From NCBI GenBank assembly GCA_021323415.1, contig JAJONM010000018.1, positions 1-43,039 of the forward strand: 43,039 bases of DNA. Direction: 5' to 3'. This document shows, in pieces, positions 15,869 to 23,997 of the stretch. Origin of the DNA: Rickettsiaceae bacterium. Its GTDB lineage: Bacteria; Pseudomonadota; Alphaproteobacteria; Rickettsiales; UBA6187. The translations under genes were made by a program, and so were the position numbers. Each line of letters begins with the position of its first letter. The stretch's first letter is position 1. The notes under the pieces are model-generated. The model had not been told where the DNA came from. It worked only from the letters and a program-made list of their open reading frames with translations, and searched no databases.

Positions 15869-15921
15869 AGATGCGGCTAGGCTGATCCCCGAAAACTCAT
15901 TCCGCATGAGCTGCCGCATCT
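15869..15921 (+). terminator. Nested hairpin downstream of int
   Basis: AGATGCGGC (15869-15877) pairs with GCCGCATCT (15913-15921), with an inner CTCAT-TCCGC-ATGAG stem. It stands between int and the next gene. There is no U-tract, so it may be a regulatory RNA structure instead of an intrinsic terminator. Confidence 0.45.
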
Positions 15922-15951
15922 TAAATTGCGGATTACACTTGCGGAGGTGTG

Positions 15952-17454
15952 ATGTATCAAAGGCAATGGTTGCGACAAAGCAAGATCCAGGAATATTATC
16001 TAAATCCAAAAAATTTCACTTCTCAAAATGATATGGACTATCAGTTATATTGGGCTGTAATTGATGGAAAAATAAGGTCACGTCAAGAAGGAAAAATACT
16101 AAATAGTGAAGAGTTATATAAACTAAGCACTACAAAATGGTCAGAATCAGAAAGATATGCGCTGCCATTTGACCTGGAAATTTCAGTTGAAGATGTGAGG
16201 AATTTATGGAGTAAGAGTAAGGATAAAAAATCACCTAAAGATGCAGTGCCGGATAATATAAAATTAAGTGAAATATTCAAAAAACTACTTACTCAAACAG
16301 AAATTGATTACTTGGGTGAGTCTAAAAAGGAATTCATCCGTTTAAAACCTCGTTACCCAGGGTCGCATAATCTAGATTTTTTACCTATTAGAATTAATGG
16401 TACAATCCCATTATCACATAGTGAGGATGTATTTGAACATGATTCAAAAGAGCAATATACAGCAGCACCTTATAATGATTTGCTCTTGGGGCTATATAAT
16501 AATTTACTTATTTGGCTTAGAGAAAATGACTTTGTAATGTATGGATATAATGATAACTTTCAAAAAGTAACTTTAGAACTGCCTTTAATAGAAGCTTATC
16601 TCGGCAGCTATGAGTTTAACTTTCTAGAGAATAAGCTTCCATGCGCTGGAATACGTGGCATTGAGATTTGTAAAAATGCCAATAATATTCTAAAAGGCGA
16701 TACCAGTGTAGAACAGCACGTACATGTTTCAAAAGCACCAAAACCTTTAACTCCATCACGTGGTACTGCTAGCGTTTTGCCAGAAAACTATACGGAAGAA
16801 GTAAAAATCCCAGATGATTATAAAACTTACATAACAAATGACACATTAAAAGCTCATCACCTTGCTGCGCTATCTTGTGGAGTATCTCCCGCTGGTGACA
16901 TATCAAAAAATATTATTTATAGGCGTGATTTAGATAATTCTAAAACCCAAATTGGCCGCGCATTTTTAAAGATAAGAGCATTAACAGAGGATGCTAAAAC
17001 AATAATACCTATTAAAGTTAGTAATGATTCGGTTTATGGAAAATACTTGCATATAATATGCGCCAGTGAATCTATTGCTCTTTTAGAAAAAGAGGGAATT
17101 GCAATTTGTTCTGACTTTAAAAAGTATATTGATGAAAATAATAAATCTATACCAGCCCCTATAATAATAAATAATACACATCCAAAGGCTAAACTTAAAC
17201 GACCACTTCGAAATAATTCCAGTGCGCACACTACAGCTTATAGAGATGCGCTTATAGCACTAGGATTAGATGCATCGACTGACGAAATTTTACGATTTAT
17301 TAAAGCACGAAAGGATGATTATCCCTGTTTCCTTGATATAAATATATCAAGGAATGTTAGGCGTATACTCCCTGATAACAAAGAAAAGATAGATAATTTA
17401 ATTCAGATTAGAAAATCTATCGCTAAAGTAAAAGATAATCTTGAATCTATATAG
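15952..17454 (+). CDS. Unknown element-encoded protein, 500 aa
   Basis: ATG 15952 is set by GGAGG four bases upstream, in the same 13-base context (GGAGGTGTGATGT) as the primase-helicase start. I recognise no domain. The N-terminal part (YYLNPKNFTSQNDMDYQLYW) and middle (LPLIEAYLGSYEFNFLENKL) are rich in Tyr/Asn. A linker with HVSKAPKPLTPSRGTAS near residue 265 seems to separate two domains. The last 80 residues (HTTAYRDALIALGLDASTDE onward) look helical. There is no membrane segment. It is visibly more AT-rich than int and the primase-helicase. Its place next to int is where P4-like elements often carry accessory cargo, including anti-phage genes; that role here is only inference. Confidence 0.75.
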   Translation: MYQRQWLRQSKIQEYYLNPKNFTSQNDMDYQLYWAVIDGKIRSRQEGKILNSEELYKLSTTKWSESERYALPFDLEISVEDVRNLWSKSKDKKSPKDAVPDNIKLSEIFKKLLTQTEIDYLGESKKEFIRLKPRYPGSHNLDFLPIRINGTIPLSHSEDVFEHDSKEQYTAAPYNDLLLGLYNNLLIWLRENDFVMYGYNDNFQKVTLELPLIEAYLGSYEFNFLENKLPCAGIRGIEICKNANNILKGDTSVEQHVHVSKAPKPLTPSRGTASVLPENYTEEVKIPDDYKTYITNDTLKAHHLAALSCGVSPAGDISKNIIYRRDLDNSKTQIGRAFLKIRALTEDAKTIIPIKVSNDSVYGKYLHIICASESIALLEKEGIAICSDFKKYIDENNKSIPAPIIINNTHPKAKLKRPLRNNSSAHTTAYRDALIALGLDASTDEILRFIKARKDDYPCFLDINISRNVRRILPDNKEKIDNLIQIRKSIAKVKDNLESI

Positions 17455-17563
17455 TCTATTTTATCTCCTTTTTAAGAAAAGGTTCTATTTTAATTCTACT
17501 ATATCTCCCATTTAAAAAGACTATTTTACAGTCACTTATCTATTGCCATAAACTAATAACCAG

Positions 17564-17576
17564 CAGCATATTGCTG
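17564..17576. promoter_or_regulatory. Short palindrome upstream of the alpA-like gene
   Basis: CAGCA-TAT-TGCTG lies 24 bp before the ATG of the AlpA-like regulator, in the 145-bp gap after the 500-aa gene. It could be an operator for autoregulation. It is short enough to be chance. Confidence 0.25.
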
Positions 17577-17599
17577 TATTAAATATGGAGAAATAGATA

Positions 17600-17812
17600 A
17601 TGATACAAAAAGAATCAACGTCTTCTCGGCGCGTTTTACGTCTTTGGGAAGTTGTAGAACTTACAAAATTAAGTCCTTCATGGATTTATGCTCAAATAAA
17701 GGCAGGAAAATTTCCTGCTAATTTCAAAATCTTTGAAGGTGGGCGCGCATGTGGCTGGTGGGCTTCTGATATCGAAAACTTTCTTGAGTCCCGTGACGCA
17801 AGGAGGGCATAG
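17600..17812 (+). CDS. alpA: AlpA-family DNA-binding regulator
   Basis: A 70-aa protein with the AlpA/MerR-like winged helix: VLRLWEVVELTKLSPSWIYA (13-32), QIKAGKFPANFKI, and the closing GWWASDIENFLESRDARR. In P4 and CP4-57 related proteins (Vis/AlpA) regulate integrase or excision and late genes. Its position just before the replication genes fits a switch for the element. ATATGGAGAAATAGATA provides a GGAGA ribosome site. Confidence 0.9.
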   Translation: MIQKESTSSRRVLRLWEVVELTKLSPSWIYAQIKAGKFPANFKIFEGGRACGWWASDIENFLESRDARRA

Positions 17813-17814
17813 TA

Positions 17815-17991
17815 ATGAATATTATAAATGAAATACCCACCTCTGGACAAGGTGGGTTATGTAATTCAGACGCTTCCACCGATAGCATAACTATAGAGGA
17901 TTATCAAGACGAAACATGGCAACATTTGGGCAAAGTGCTGGATAGGTTAATCGGTAAATTGCTGAAACTCCTTAACCGCAAGGAGGTGTGA
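17815..17991 (+). CDS. Small hypothetical protein, 58 aa
   Basis: Begins 2 bases after the alpA stop, preceded by AGGAGGG (within alpA's end), and its TGA overlaps the next gene's ATG (TGATG). It therefore looks translationally coupled to both. It reads MNIINEIPTSGQGGLCNSDA, then an acidic stretch, and ends in a helix VLDRLIGKLLKLLNRKEV. No family recognised. It carries the ribosome site (AAGGAGG) of the primase-helicase within its last codons. Confidence 0.6.
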   Translation: MNIINEIPTSGQGGLCNSDASTDSITIEDYQDETWQHLGKVLDRLIGKLLKLLNRKEV

Positions 17992-20567
17992 TGTTTGAAC
18001 AATTCTTTGCAGAACGAAATGTGCCATTACCACAAAACCCTATTGAATCCGGTGATTTCACACGCTGGGGAAAGAATAACCGCTATTCTGCTATCCAGCT
18101 GGGTGATGACGGTATTCATTTTGAGGATTTCGCCAGCGATATTAAAGAAGATTGGTTTCCTAAAAGCTTACATACTTTGTCACCACAGGAAATAGAACAG
18201 CGCAAGCAGTCTGTTGTAGCGGCCAAAAAAAAGGCTGAGTTAATACGAGTGGAACAGCAAGAAAAAGCCTCCGCAAATGCTTCTATTTTATGGAGTAAGT
18301 TGCTGGAAACTGGCGACTCGCAATATCTAAAACGAAAGCAAGTTAATGCTTATGGTGTGAGCTACGGTAAACAATCTGTTGTTGTGCCGGTGCGTGATAT
18401 TACTGGCAAGCTATGGAGTTTGCAGGTTATCTACCACAACGGCAATAAACGCTTTCTGGCTGGCGGCAGGAAAAAAGGCTGCTTTCATGTTATTGATGAT
18501 TTGCAAAGTAGCAGCGCAATCTATTTGTGTGAGGGCTATGCAACAGGCGCAAGCATATATGAAGCAACAGGTATAACTACAGTTATAGCTTTTGACGCTG
18601 GCAACCTTGAGCCGGTTATTGCCGCTATCAAATCCCAATACCCCAATATTACCATTACTATTGCCGCCGATAACGACCAATGGGGCGAGGTTAATACTGG
18701 AAAAATCAAAGCAGAAGAAGCGGCGGAAAAACATGATTGCATGGTGGTGTCGCCGGAGTTTTATGACGCGATAAAAAGGGATAGCAAACCTACTGATTTT
18801 AACGATCTACATGTGCTGGCAGGATTGGAAGAAGTCAGGAGGCAATTACTCTCTAAAACAAGCACTCCGACTAAGTTTAAACTGCCTCCAGGCTTTACCT
18901 TAAATGAAAAAGGACTTTACTATGATACTGGCAAAGACGACGCCATATTAGAATGGATTTGTTCACCTATCCACGTTGTAAGCTATACCCGCGATAGCAG
19001 CAATGAGAATTGGGGCAGGCTAACAAAATTTAAAGACCTTGATGGGCATACTCACGAATGCGCTATACCAATGGAGCTATTGAGCGGTGATTGCTCTGAA
19101 CTATATGGATTGCTATTGTCTTTGGGGCTTCGCCTTACCACTAAAAAAACAGCTAGAAATAAACTCACTGAATATTTGCAAAGTATTAAACTGGATAAGC
19201 GGGCAACCTGCACTTCACGCATAGGCTGGTATGACAACCACTTCATTTTACCAGATGGCGCGATACCGGCCACTGATGAAATTTACTTGCAAAGTGACAA
19301 TGGTAATTACCTTGGTTTTCGCACGGCTGGTACGTTAAAGGAGTGGCAGGATAATATTGCATTGCCATGCCAGGGCAATAGCCGTCTTATATTTTCTATA
19401 TCATGCGCTTTTGCTGCTCCTCTATTGCCATTATTGCATGCAGAAAGCGGCGGCTTTAATCTCAAAGGTGCGAGTTCTATCGGTAAATCTACCGCCCTTG
19501 CAGTTGCGGCCTCAGTATGGGGAAGTTCAAAATATATCCAGCAATGGAAGGCAACTGGCAACGCATTGGAAGCAGTTGCAGAGGCGCATAACAACGCATT
19601 GCTTTGTCTTGATGAGTTGGGACAGGTCGATGGTAAGGAAGCAGGTGAAATTGCTTATATGTTGGCAAATGGATCAGGTAAGAACCGTCTGAAAGCGAAA
19701 GGTGGATTGCGGAAAAAATTTGAATGGAACATTTTATTTTTAAGCACTGGTGAAATTTCCATTTCCGATAAGATTAATGAAGCCGGAAAAAAGGCGCAAG
19801 CTGGCATGCTTACGCGCATGGCGGATATTCCGGCAGATGCAAACAAAGGCCACAGGCTATTTGATACGGTGCATGGCTTCAAGGATGGCAATGCGCTTGC
19901 TCATCATCTTAAAGATAATTCTGGTAAGTATTATGGCACTGCCATTCGTGCATTCCTTCCATATTTATCACCTGTAAAAGATCAACTACCAGCAATCATA
20001 AAGCAGATGCAGGGGGACTTCTTTGCACAGTACCTGCCGCAGGATGCTGATGGTCAGGTACAACGTGTAGCACACCGTTTTGTGTTAGTTGCAGCGGCAG
20101 GCGAATTAGCAATTAAATTAGGTATTCTGCCTTATGCTATAGGTGAGGCTCTAGTTGCTGCTGGCGTTTGTTTTCAAGCCTGGCTGGAAGCAAGGGGTGG
20201 TTCTGGTTCTTATGAGGTTGATGAAGCTATAAATCAGGTGCGAGCATTTTTTGAAGCCCACCATTCCAGCCGCTTTGCATTTATAGGTAATGAGTATGAA
20301 ACCAGCAAAGATGAAAGAATAATCAATCAGGCCGGATATAAACGTAAAGTGGTTGGTGGTTATGAATTCCTTGTCCATACGGAAACTTTCAATAAAGAAA
20401 TATGCAAAGGCTTTGACCCACAAATGGTTAAAAAAGAACTGGCAGAGAGGAAATTGTTATTGCGTGACCCCGTAGGAAGATACGTAATAACTAACCGAAT
20501 ACCTGGTATTGGTACAAAAAGAATGATGCAGTTTACACCCGCTATTTTTGTGGAGGTGGCTGAATGA
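17991..20567 (+). CDS. Toprim-DUF927 primase-helicase (replication initiator of the element)
   Basis: 858 aa from ATG 17991, set by AAGGAGG four bases upstream. Residues 130-290 form a Toprim domain with the catalytic glutamate in LCEGYATGAS (Glu181), FDAGN (Asp202) and the metal motif AADND (225-229). Residues 300-620 match DUF927, a hexameric helicase-like ATPase with Walker A GASSIGKST (493-501) and Walker B LLCLDELGQ (537-545). A C-terminal region of about 200 residues may bind the origin. By analogy with P4 alpha and island primases it should open and prime the element's origin. The iteron cluster just downstream is the obvious target. It overlaps the next gene by 4 nt (ATGA). Confidence 0.9.
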   Translation: MFEQFFAERNVPLPQNPIESGDFTRWGKNNRYSAIQLGDDGIHFEDFASDIKEDWFPKSLHTLSPQEIEQRKQSVVAAKKKAELIRVEQQEKASANASILWSKLLETGDSQYLKRKQVNAYGVSYGKQSVVVPVRDITGKLWSLQVIYHNGNKRFLAGGRKKGCFHVIDDLQSSSAIYLCEGYATGASIYEATGITTVIAFDAGNLEPVIAAIKSQYPNITITIAADNDQWGEVNTGKIKAEEAAEKHDCMVVSPEFYDAIKRDSKPTDFNDLHVLAGLEEVRRQLLSKTSTPTKFKLPPGFTLNEKGLYYDTGKDDAILEWICSPIHVVSYTRDSSNENWGRLTKFKDLDGHTHECAIPMELLSGDCSELYGLLLSLGLRLTTKKTARNKLTEYLQSIKLDKRATCTSRIGWYDNHFILPDGAIPATDEIYLQSDNGNYLGFRTAGTLKEWQDNIALPCQGNSRLIFSISCAFAAPLLPLLHAESGGFNLKGASSIGKSTALAVAASVWGSSKYIQQWKATGNALEAVAEAHNNALLCLDELGQVDGKEAGEIAYMLANGSGKNRLKAKGGLRKKFEWNILFLSTGEISISDKINEAGKKAQAGMLTRMADIPADANKGHRLFDTVHGFKDGNALAHHLKDNSGKYYGTAIRAFLPYLSPVKDQLPAIIKQMQGDFFAQYLPQDADGQVQRVAHRFVLVAAAGELAIKLGILPYAIGEALVAAGVCFQAWLEARGGSGSYEVDEAINQVRAFFEAHHSSRFAFIGNEYETSKDERIINQAGYKRKVVGGYEFLVHTETFNKEICKGFDPQMVKKELAERKLLLRDPVGRYVITNRIPGIGTKRMMQFTPAIFVEVAE

Positions 20568-20944
20568 TAGATTATTTTGCATCTCTTACATTTGATGGTG
20601 TAACAGGTGTTACAAGGTGTAACACAACGGCAATCTTAAGTAATTTCAATGGTAGTAGCATACCTGACATTGTTACACCTATAGAGGTTTTAAAGAGTAA
20701 CAGGTGTAACAAACCACAACAAGATTACCATAGCGTGTTACACCCTGTTACACCTAAAACAAATGCAGGTGTAACGATACAGACCAGAGAAACTACGGTT
20801 GTTACACATGTTACACCCGTTACACCTGAAAATAACGAAGAGCTGCTTTATCTCATTAACGAGCGAGCGGCCATTATTGAGTTTGATGCTGGTTACAGCA
20901 TGGAAGAAGCGGAGCGGTTAGCTCATTGCGATGCTGAAATTTAA
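20564..20944 (+). CDS. ORF spanning the iteron array, 126 aa
   Basis: Coupled to the primase-helicase gene by an ATGA overlap. The iterons force a repetitive product: GVTGVT, VTP, HPVTPK, GVTIQT and VTHVTPVTP. The last 35 residues (EELLYLINERAAIIEFDAGY SMEEAERLA) look like a genuine helical domain that is not iteron-encoded. It may be a translated product whose N-terminal two thirds are tolerated because the DNA sites matter more, or a replication accessory protein. Confidence 0.6.
   Translation: MIDYFASLTFDGVTGVTRCNTTAILSNFNGSSIPDIVTPIEVLKSNRCNKPQQDYHSVLHPVTPKTNAGVTIQTRETTVVTHVTPVTPENNEELLYLINERAAIIEFDAGYSMEEAERLAHCDAEI
20597..20826. repeat. Iteron array, 11 copies of GGTGTAACA in both orientations (candidate origin)
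   Basis: Copies of GGTGTAACA or its complement TGTTACACC start at 20597, 20606 (GGTGTTACA), 20616, 20671, 20703, 20736, 20746, 20768 (GGTGTAACG), 20800 (TGTTACACA), 20809 and 20818 (CGTTACACC). The three left-most are nearly contiguous, as are the three right-most. P4 alpha recognises 10-bp iterons at its origin and crr, and island primases bind iterons beside their own gene, so this is probably the element's replication origin. Confidence 0.8.
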
Positions 20945-20969
20945 CAATACACAAAACGGAATTATTTAT

Positions 20970-21179
20970 ATGACAAATAACTTTAATACACGCATTGATA
21001 AGCTTTTTAAACAGTTTGGTTTTTCGGAAACAACGCCACAAAGTGAGGGTGATAAAATTATTAGTGCTTACTTGCAGACACTTTCTACAGAAGAGCTAGA
21101 AACTGCACTAAAGGATTTAGAATCTGGTGTCGAAATGTCTGTACCAGAAACTTTTATAGAGAGTTTAAAAAATGCCTGA
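20970..21179 (+). CDS. Small acidic hypothetical protein, 69-82 aa
   Basis: From ATG 20970 it reads MTNNFNTRIDKLFKQFGFSE and ends VPETFIESLKNA; the frame is open back to ATG 20931 (82 aa), which overlaps the preceding stop. Neither start has a strong ribosome site. The protein is acidic and helical (LQTLSTEELETALKDLES). It overlaps the DUF5681 gene by 8 nt. Function unknown. Confidence 0.55.
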   Translation: MTNNFNTRIDKLFKQFGFSETTPQSEGDKIISAYLQTLSTEELETALKDLESGVEMSVPETFIESLKNA

Positions 21180-21633
21180 TACTGAAAATACAGATAAAAT
21201 ACAGTCAGATTCTAAACCTTGGCAATTTAAGCAAGGTCAATCCGGCAACCCCAACGGAAAGCCAAAAGGTGCGCGTAATAAAACCACGCTGGCTATACAA
21301 GAGCTGCTCGATGGTGAATCTGAAACTATTACAAGAAAAGCTATAGAGCTTGCAAAAGCAGGCGATATGACAGCAATTCGTCTTGTTATGGAGCGCATAT
21401 TACCAGCACGGAAGGATAGCCCCATAACTTTTGAAATGCCGGTAATCAATAAGCTTAATGACATAGTTGCAGCAGTTGGCGCAGTTATTAAGGCGGTTAG
21501 TGATGGTGAAATAACCCCCAGCGAAGGCCAGTCGATTACTGCAATGGTTGAGAATTTACGCCGTTCTATCGAGACGCTTGAGCTGGAACAGAAGCTTGAA
21601 CATCTAGAATCATTAATAAAATCTAGGAACTAA
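21172..21633 (+). CDS. DUF5681 domain protein
   Basis: The N-terminal motif FKQGQSGNPNGKPKGARNK (19-37) defines DUF5681, found in phage- and element-linked proteins often near packaging genes. It is followed by a helix-rich domain (AIRLVMERILPARKDSP) and a long C-terminal helix (LRRSIETLELEQKLEHLESL), probably a coiled coil. Function unknown; some relatives are encoded next to terminase genes, but no terminase is seen here. It overlaps the previous ORF. Confidence 0.85.
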   Translation: MPDTENTDKIQSDSKPWQFKQGQSGNPNGKPKGARNKTTLAIQELLDGESETITRKAIELAKAGDMTAIRLVMERILPARKDSPITFEMPVINKLNDIVAAVGAVIKAVSDGEITPSEGQSITAMVENLRRSIETLELEQKLEHLESLIKSRN

Positions 21634-21639
21634 ATATAT

Positions 21640-22503
21640 ATGGGAATGGTTATAGATATGGTTACAAAATTTAAGGCGAAACAACTTATGAATAAAAAAC
21701 TTACAGGGCGAGAAGTAGCGTCTATTCTGCTTACTGACTTAATACAGGATAATTTTGGGTTGACAAGGACTTACACCGATGCGGAAGCTCAAAGCGTATA
21801 TAATAGCCTCGATGGCAGGCGAGAGGAATATCCTTCATTTAATAAATGGATGCAGATAGATGATGTTATTCCGAATCTCCGCAACATGGCAAATAGCAGC
21901 GCACTTTCAGCCGGATATAATTTTAATCTTATATTATCAAAAATACGTTTATTTCAAGTACGCTGGCTGGTTGATGGCTGTGAGGATGAATGGAACAAAT
22001 TTATTGATGCAAAGCGTAATCAGATTGGAAAATATGGCTGCAAGCCTCACGTGGTTAATATGTTTGACCCTCTTTACCTTAAAAATGAACAGGAAAGAAT
22101 AGTAAGAGATGCTGAACTTATAAACGCTTTCTATAAGTCGGCAATTAAGCATTTAAAATACTACACTGCATGTATTGCATTGTGTGAAATATTTGATGAG
22201 ATAGTAAAAGTGAACATGATGCCGCTTGCTACAAGCTGCGAGAATATGCTGGATTCATCAATTGGGTTTTTCAATATGGCTTGTGATGATTATGAATTTT
22301 CACAACACCTTGTTGCATCATATCCAGGCATGAAACCGCTAATACCTGATGTGGAAATAAAGTATATAGATATTGAAGAATACGCCCCTTCCAAAGAAAC
22401 CCTTGCAAAAGTAAAAACGCAAATTGAGGATGCTACAAAAGAAACTTTGCTAGATACATGCGCTAAAGCAATAGAAGAAATGGTAACCGGAATTAAACTT
22501 TAG
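21640..22503 (+). CDS. Unknown element-encoded protein, 287 aa
   Basis: Soluble and mostly helical, with no recognised domain. ATG 21640 has AGGAA ten bases upstream; other in-frame ATGs at 21646, 21658 and 21688 are possible. There are recognisable blocks GREVASILLTDLIQDNFGLT, SLDGRREEYPSFNKWMQIDD and several Cys (VDGCEDEW, YTACIALCEIFDE), but no CxxC pair. It ends in a helical tail. It follows the DUF5681 gene by 6 nt, so it is in the same transcription unit. Confidence 0.7.
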   Translation: MGMVIDMVTKFKAKQLMNKKLTGREVASILLTDLIQDNFGLTRTYTDAEAQSVYNSLDGRREEYPSFNKWMQIDDVIPNLRNMANSSALSAGYNFNLILSKIRLFQVRWLVDGCEDEWNKFIDAKRNQIGKYGCKPHVVNMFDPLYLKNEQERIVRDAELINAFYKSAIKHLKYYTACIALCEIFDEIVKVNMMPLATSCENMLDSSIGFFNMACDDYEFSQHLVASYPGMKPLIPDVEIKYIDIEEYAPSKETLAKVKTQIEDATKETLLDTCAKAIEEMVTGIKL

Positions 22504-22513
22504 GAAAAACAAA

Positions 22514-22699
22514 ATGACAAATATAAGGAATAGGTTGAAAAAACTCGAATCATGGAACATCAAGAAGAAAAATCTTGTACCTATTGTAGTATTCCCAGAA
22601 GAAACCGAGGATGGCAAAAAGGCGAAATACTTTCAGGAAAATCCAATGGTTTTACCGCAAGAGTGCGAATTTAAGGTGGTGAATGTTGAGTACGTTTGA
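22514..22699 (+). CDS. Small hypothetical protein, 61 aa
   Basis: AGGA precedes ATG 22514 after a 10-nt gap from the previous gene. It begins with a basic helix MTNIRNRLKKLESWNIKKKN, then a strand LVPIVVFPEETEDG, ending ECEFKVVNVEYV. The layout (coiled-coil start, short beta tail) recalls small element or phage proteins of unknown role. Last gene of the left-to-right run before the regulator. Confidence 0.6.
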   Translation: MTNIRNRLKKLESWNIKKKNLVPIVVFPEETEDGKKAKYFQENPMVLPQECEFKVVNVEYV

Positions 22700-22722
22700 T
22701 GCAATACCCTAAGGTTTATACA

Positions 22723-22941
22723 TCATTTTAATTTTACCCCATTATCCGGGAAAAATTCTATTCCTGCGTTCTCAAGAGTATTTTTTATTAAAATTACGTT
22801 TTTGGCTAAAGTATTTGGTGTGCCATCTTCTGTTTCCATTCTTTGAATGGTAGCCCAACTTACACCTGAGTTATCTGCTAGGTCTTTCGCTTTCCACCTT
22901 AGCATTGCTCTTGCTGCTCTAATTTGTATCCCGGTTATCAT
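22723..22941 (-). CDS. XRE-type helix-turn-helix regulator, 72 aa
   Basis: From ATG 22941 the protein reads MITGIQIRAARAMLRWKAKD followed by LADNSGVSWATIQRMETEDG, a canonical XRE helix-turn-helix, and ends IEFFPDNGVKLK, a tail common in small standalone regulators. A longer form from TTG 22983 (86 aa) is possible. No ribosome site is visible before ATG 22941, so the mRNA may be leaderless. It is divergent from the 287-aa gene at 23052 with a 23-bp perfect palindrome between them, a repressor-operator layout. Confidence 0.85.
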   Translation of the reverse strand: MITGIQIRAARAMLRWKAKDLADNSGVSWATIQRMETEDGTPNTLAKNVILIKNTLENAGIEFFPDNGVKLK

Positions 22942-22994
22942 AGTTTGATATTTATTATTTGTTAATGATATACTGTATTGCAATTTATAATTGC

Positions 22995-23017
22995 ATATGA
23001 TATATTATATATCATAT
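22995..23017. promoter_or_regulatory. Perfect 23-bp palindromic operator between the XRE gene and its divergent partner
   Basis: ATATGATATAT-T-ATATATCATAT, 11-bp arms around one central base. It is in the middle of the 110-bp divergent region and is the natural binding site for the adjacent XRE dimer. Promoter elements for both genes probably overlap it. Confidence 0.7.
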
Positions 23018-23051
23018 TTGTTTTTTATCAACTTTAATAAGGAGATGGATT

Positions 23052-23915
23052 ATGTTACAAGCTAACTTATCAAAAAAACCTATTCAAAATTATATTACAG
23101 TTCTTAATGCAAGTGAGGATGGCATTATGAAAGAGTTTAATAGGATTCAAAAAGAGGAAGCAGCTGTATTCAAAACAGCAGCGTGCTCAAATGAAGCTAA
23201 TGCTTTTCTTGAAAAGGCGGTAAAGCTTTTAGAAGGTTTGGATAATGAAGATTGCCATGAAGCTATTTCGAATATAGAGGCTGCTGCAAAATATTTCGAA
23301 TATTTAGAAGAAAAATCAGAAACGGGTATTAAGGATATTGATGATACTATAAATGAAGTGCTAAAAAAATGGAAAGATTATTCTCTTTCTGATCTGATAA
23401 AGTGTTACGAGAGTATAAAAGTAAGTAGATCGTTGATAAATTCTTTAATGGATGAATCGGTAGAACCTCATGACCGCCTCCTAGATGCACTTGAAGAAAT
23501 TTGCAAAAAGTATAATCCTTTAACTATCGAAGACAAAAAAGCACGTCTTAAATTGGCCTCTATATTTAATGAGCAAGAAATCGAAGAAGACTTTGTTCAA
23601 TTGGTGCTAAAAGAGGAGTCTTTAGGTGTAAGTGATTCTTTAGCTGAAAGGTTATATAAGGAGATAGTATCTAAGAATTATGAATTAGAGCACAATTCAA
23701 CAAGAAGTGATGAAGAGCTTCGAGAAGGAATTGATGATTTAGAAAGAAGTATTTCTAATTTTGCGAATGCTCCTGTAAGAACTTTTAATGATATAGCTAA
23801 AAAAGCATCTCTTCTTTGTGACAGGATGCGGGAAGATAACGAAGGTTCTTATCATATAAATAATTATTTTCTGGCAGAATCTATACGTTCCAATTTAGAG
23901 CAGATTCAGGAGTAA
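23052..23915 (+). CDS. Unknown helical protein, 287 aa, paired with the XRE regulator
   Basis: ATAAGGAGATGGATT gives a strong ribosome site for ATG 23052. The protein is acidic, almost wholly helical by composition (NAFLEKAVKLLEGLDNEDCH, AISNIEAAAKYFEYLEEKSE, DELREGIDDLERSISNFAN) and lacks membrane segments or catalytic motifs that I recognise. It is AT-rich compared with int and the replication gene. It stands alone between its own operator region and its own terminator, next to attR, as a typical late-acquired cargo unit. It might be a toxin, defence or superinfection factor held off by the XRE protein; this is inference from layout. Confidence 0.7.
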   Translation: MLQANLSKKPIQNYITVLNASEDGIMKEFNRIQKEEAAVFKTAACSNEANAFLEKAVKLLEGLDNEDCHEAISNIEAAAKYFEYLEEKSETGIKDIDDTINEVLKKWKDYSLSDLIKCYESIKVSRSLINSLMDESVEPHDRLLDALEEICKKYNPLTIEDKKARLKLASIFNEQEIEEDFVQLVLKEESLGVSDSLAERLYKEIVSKNYELEHNSTRSDEELREGIDDLERSISNFANAPVRTFNDIAKKASLLCDRMREDNEGSYHINNYFLAESIRSNLEQIQE

Positions 23916-23937
23916 TTTTCCTACATTAGACTTTGCT

Positions 23938-23970
23938 AAGGAACCTCCCTTTTAATAGCGAGGTTCCTTT
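23938..23970 (+). terminator. Intrinsic terminator after the 287-aa gene
   Basis: AAGGAACCTC pairs with GAGGTTCCTT across a 12-nt loop (CCTTTTAATAGC), ending in TTT. It stands 23 bp beyond the stop codon. Stem of 10 bp with GC content adequate for termination. Confidence 0.8.
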
Positions 23971-23997
23971 CTAGCTGGAAATTCTCTATAATTTTTT

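Noticed and set aside
20597..20826. CRISPR array
   Set aside because: Repeats are 9 bp, in both orientations and irregularly spaced, with no spacers of uniform length and no cas genes nearby; they fit iterons.
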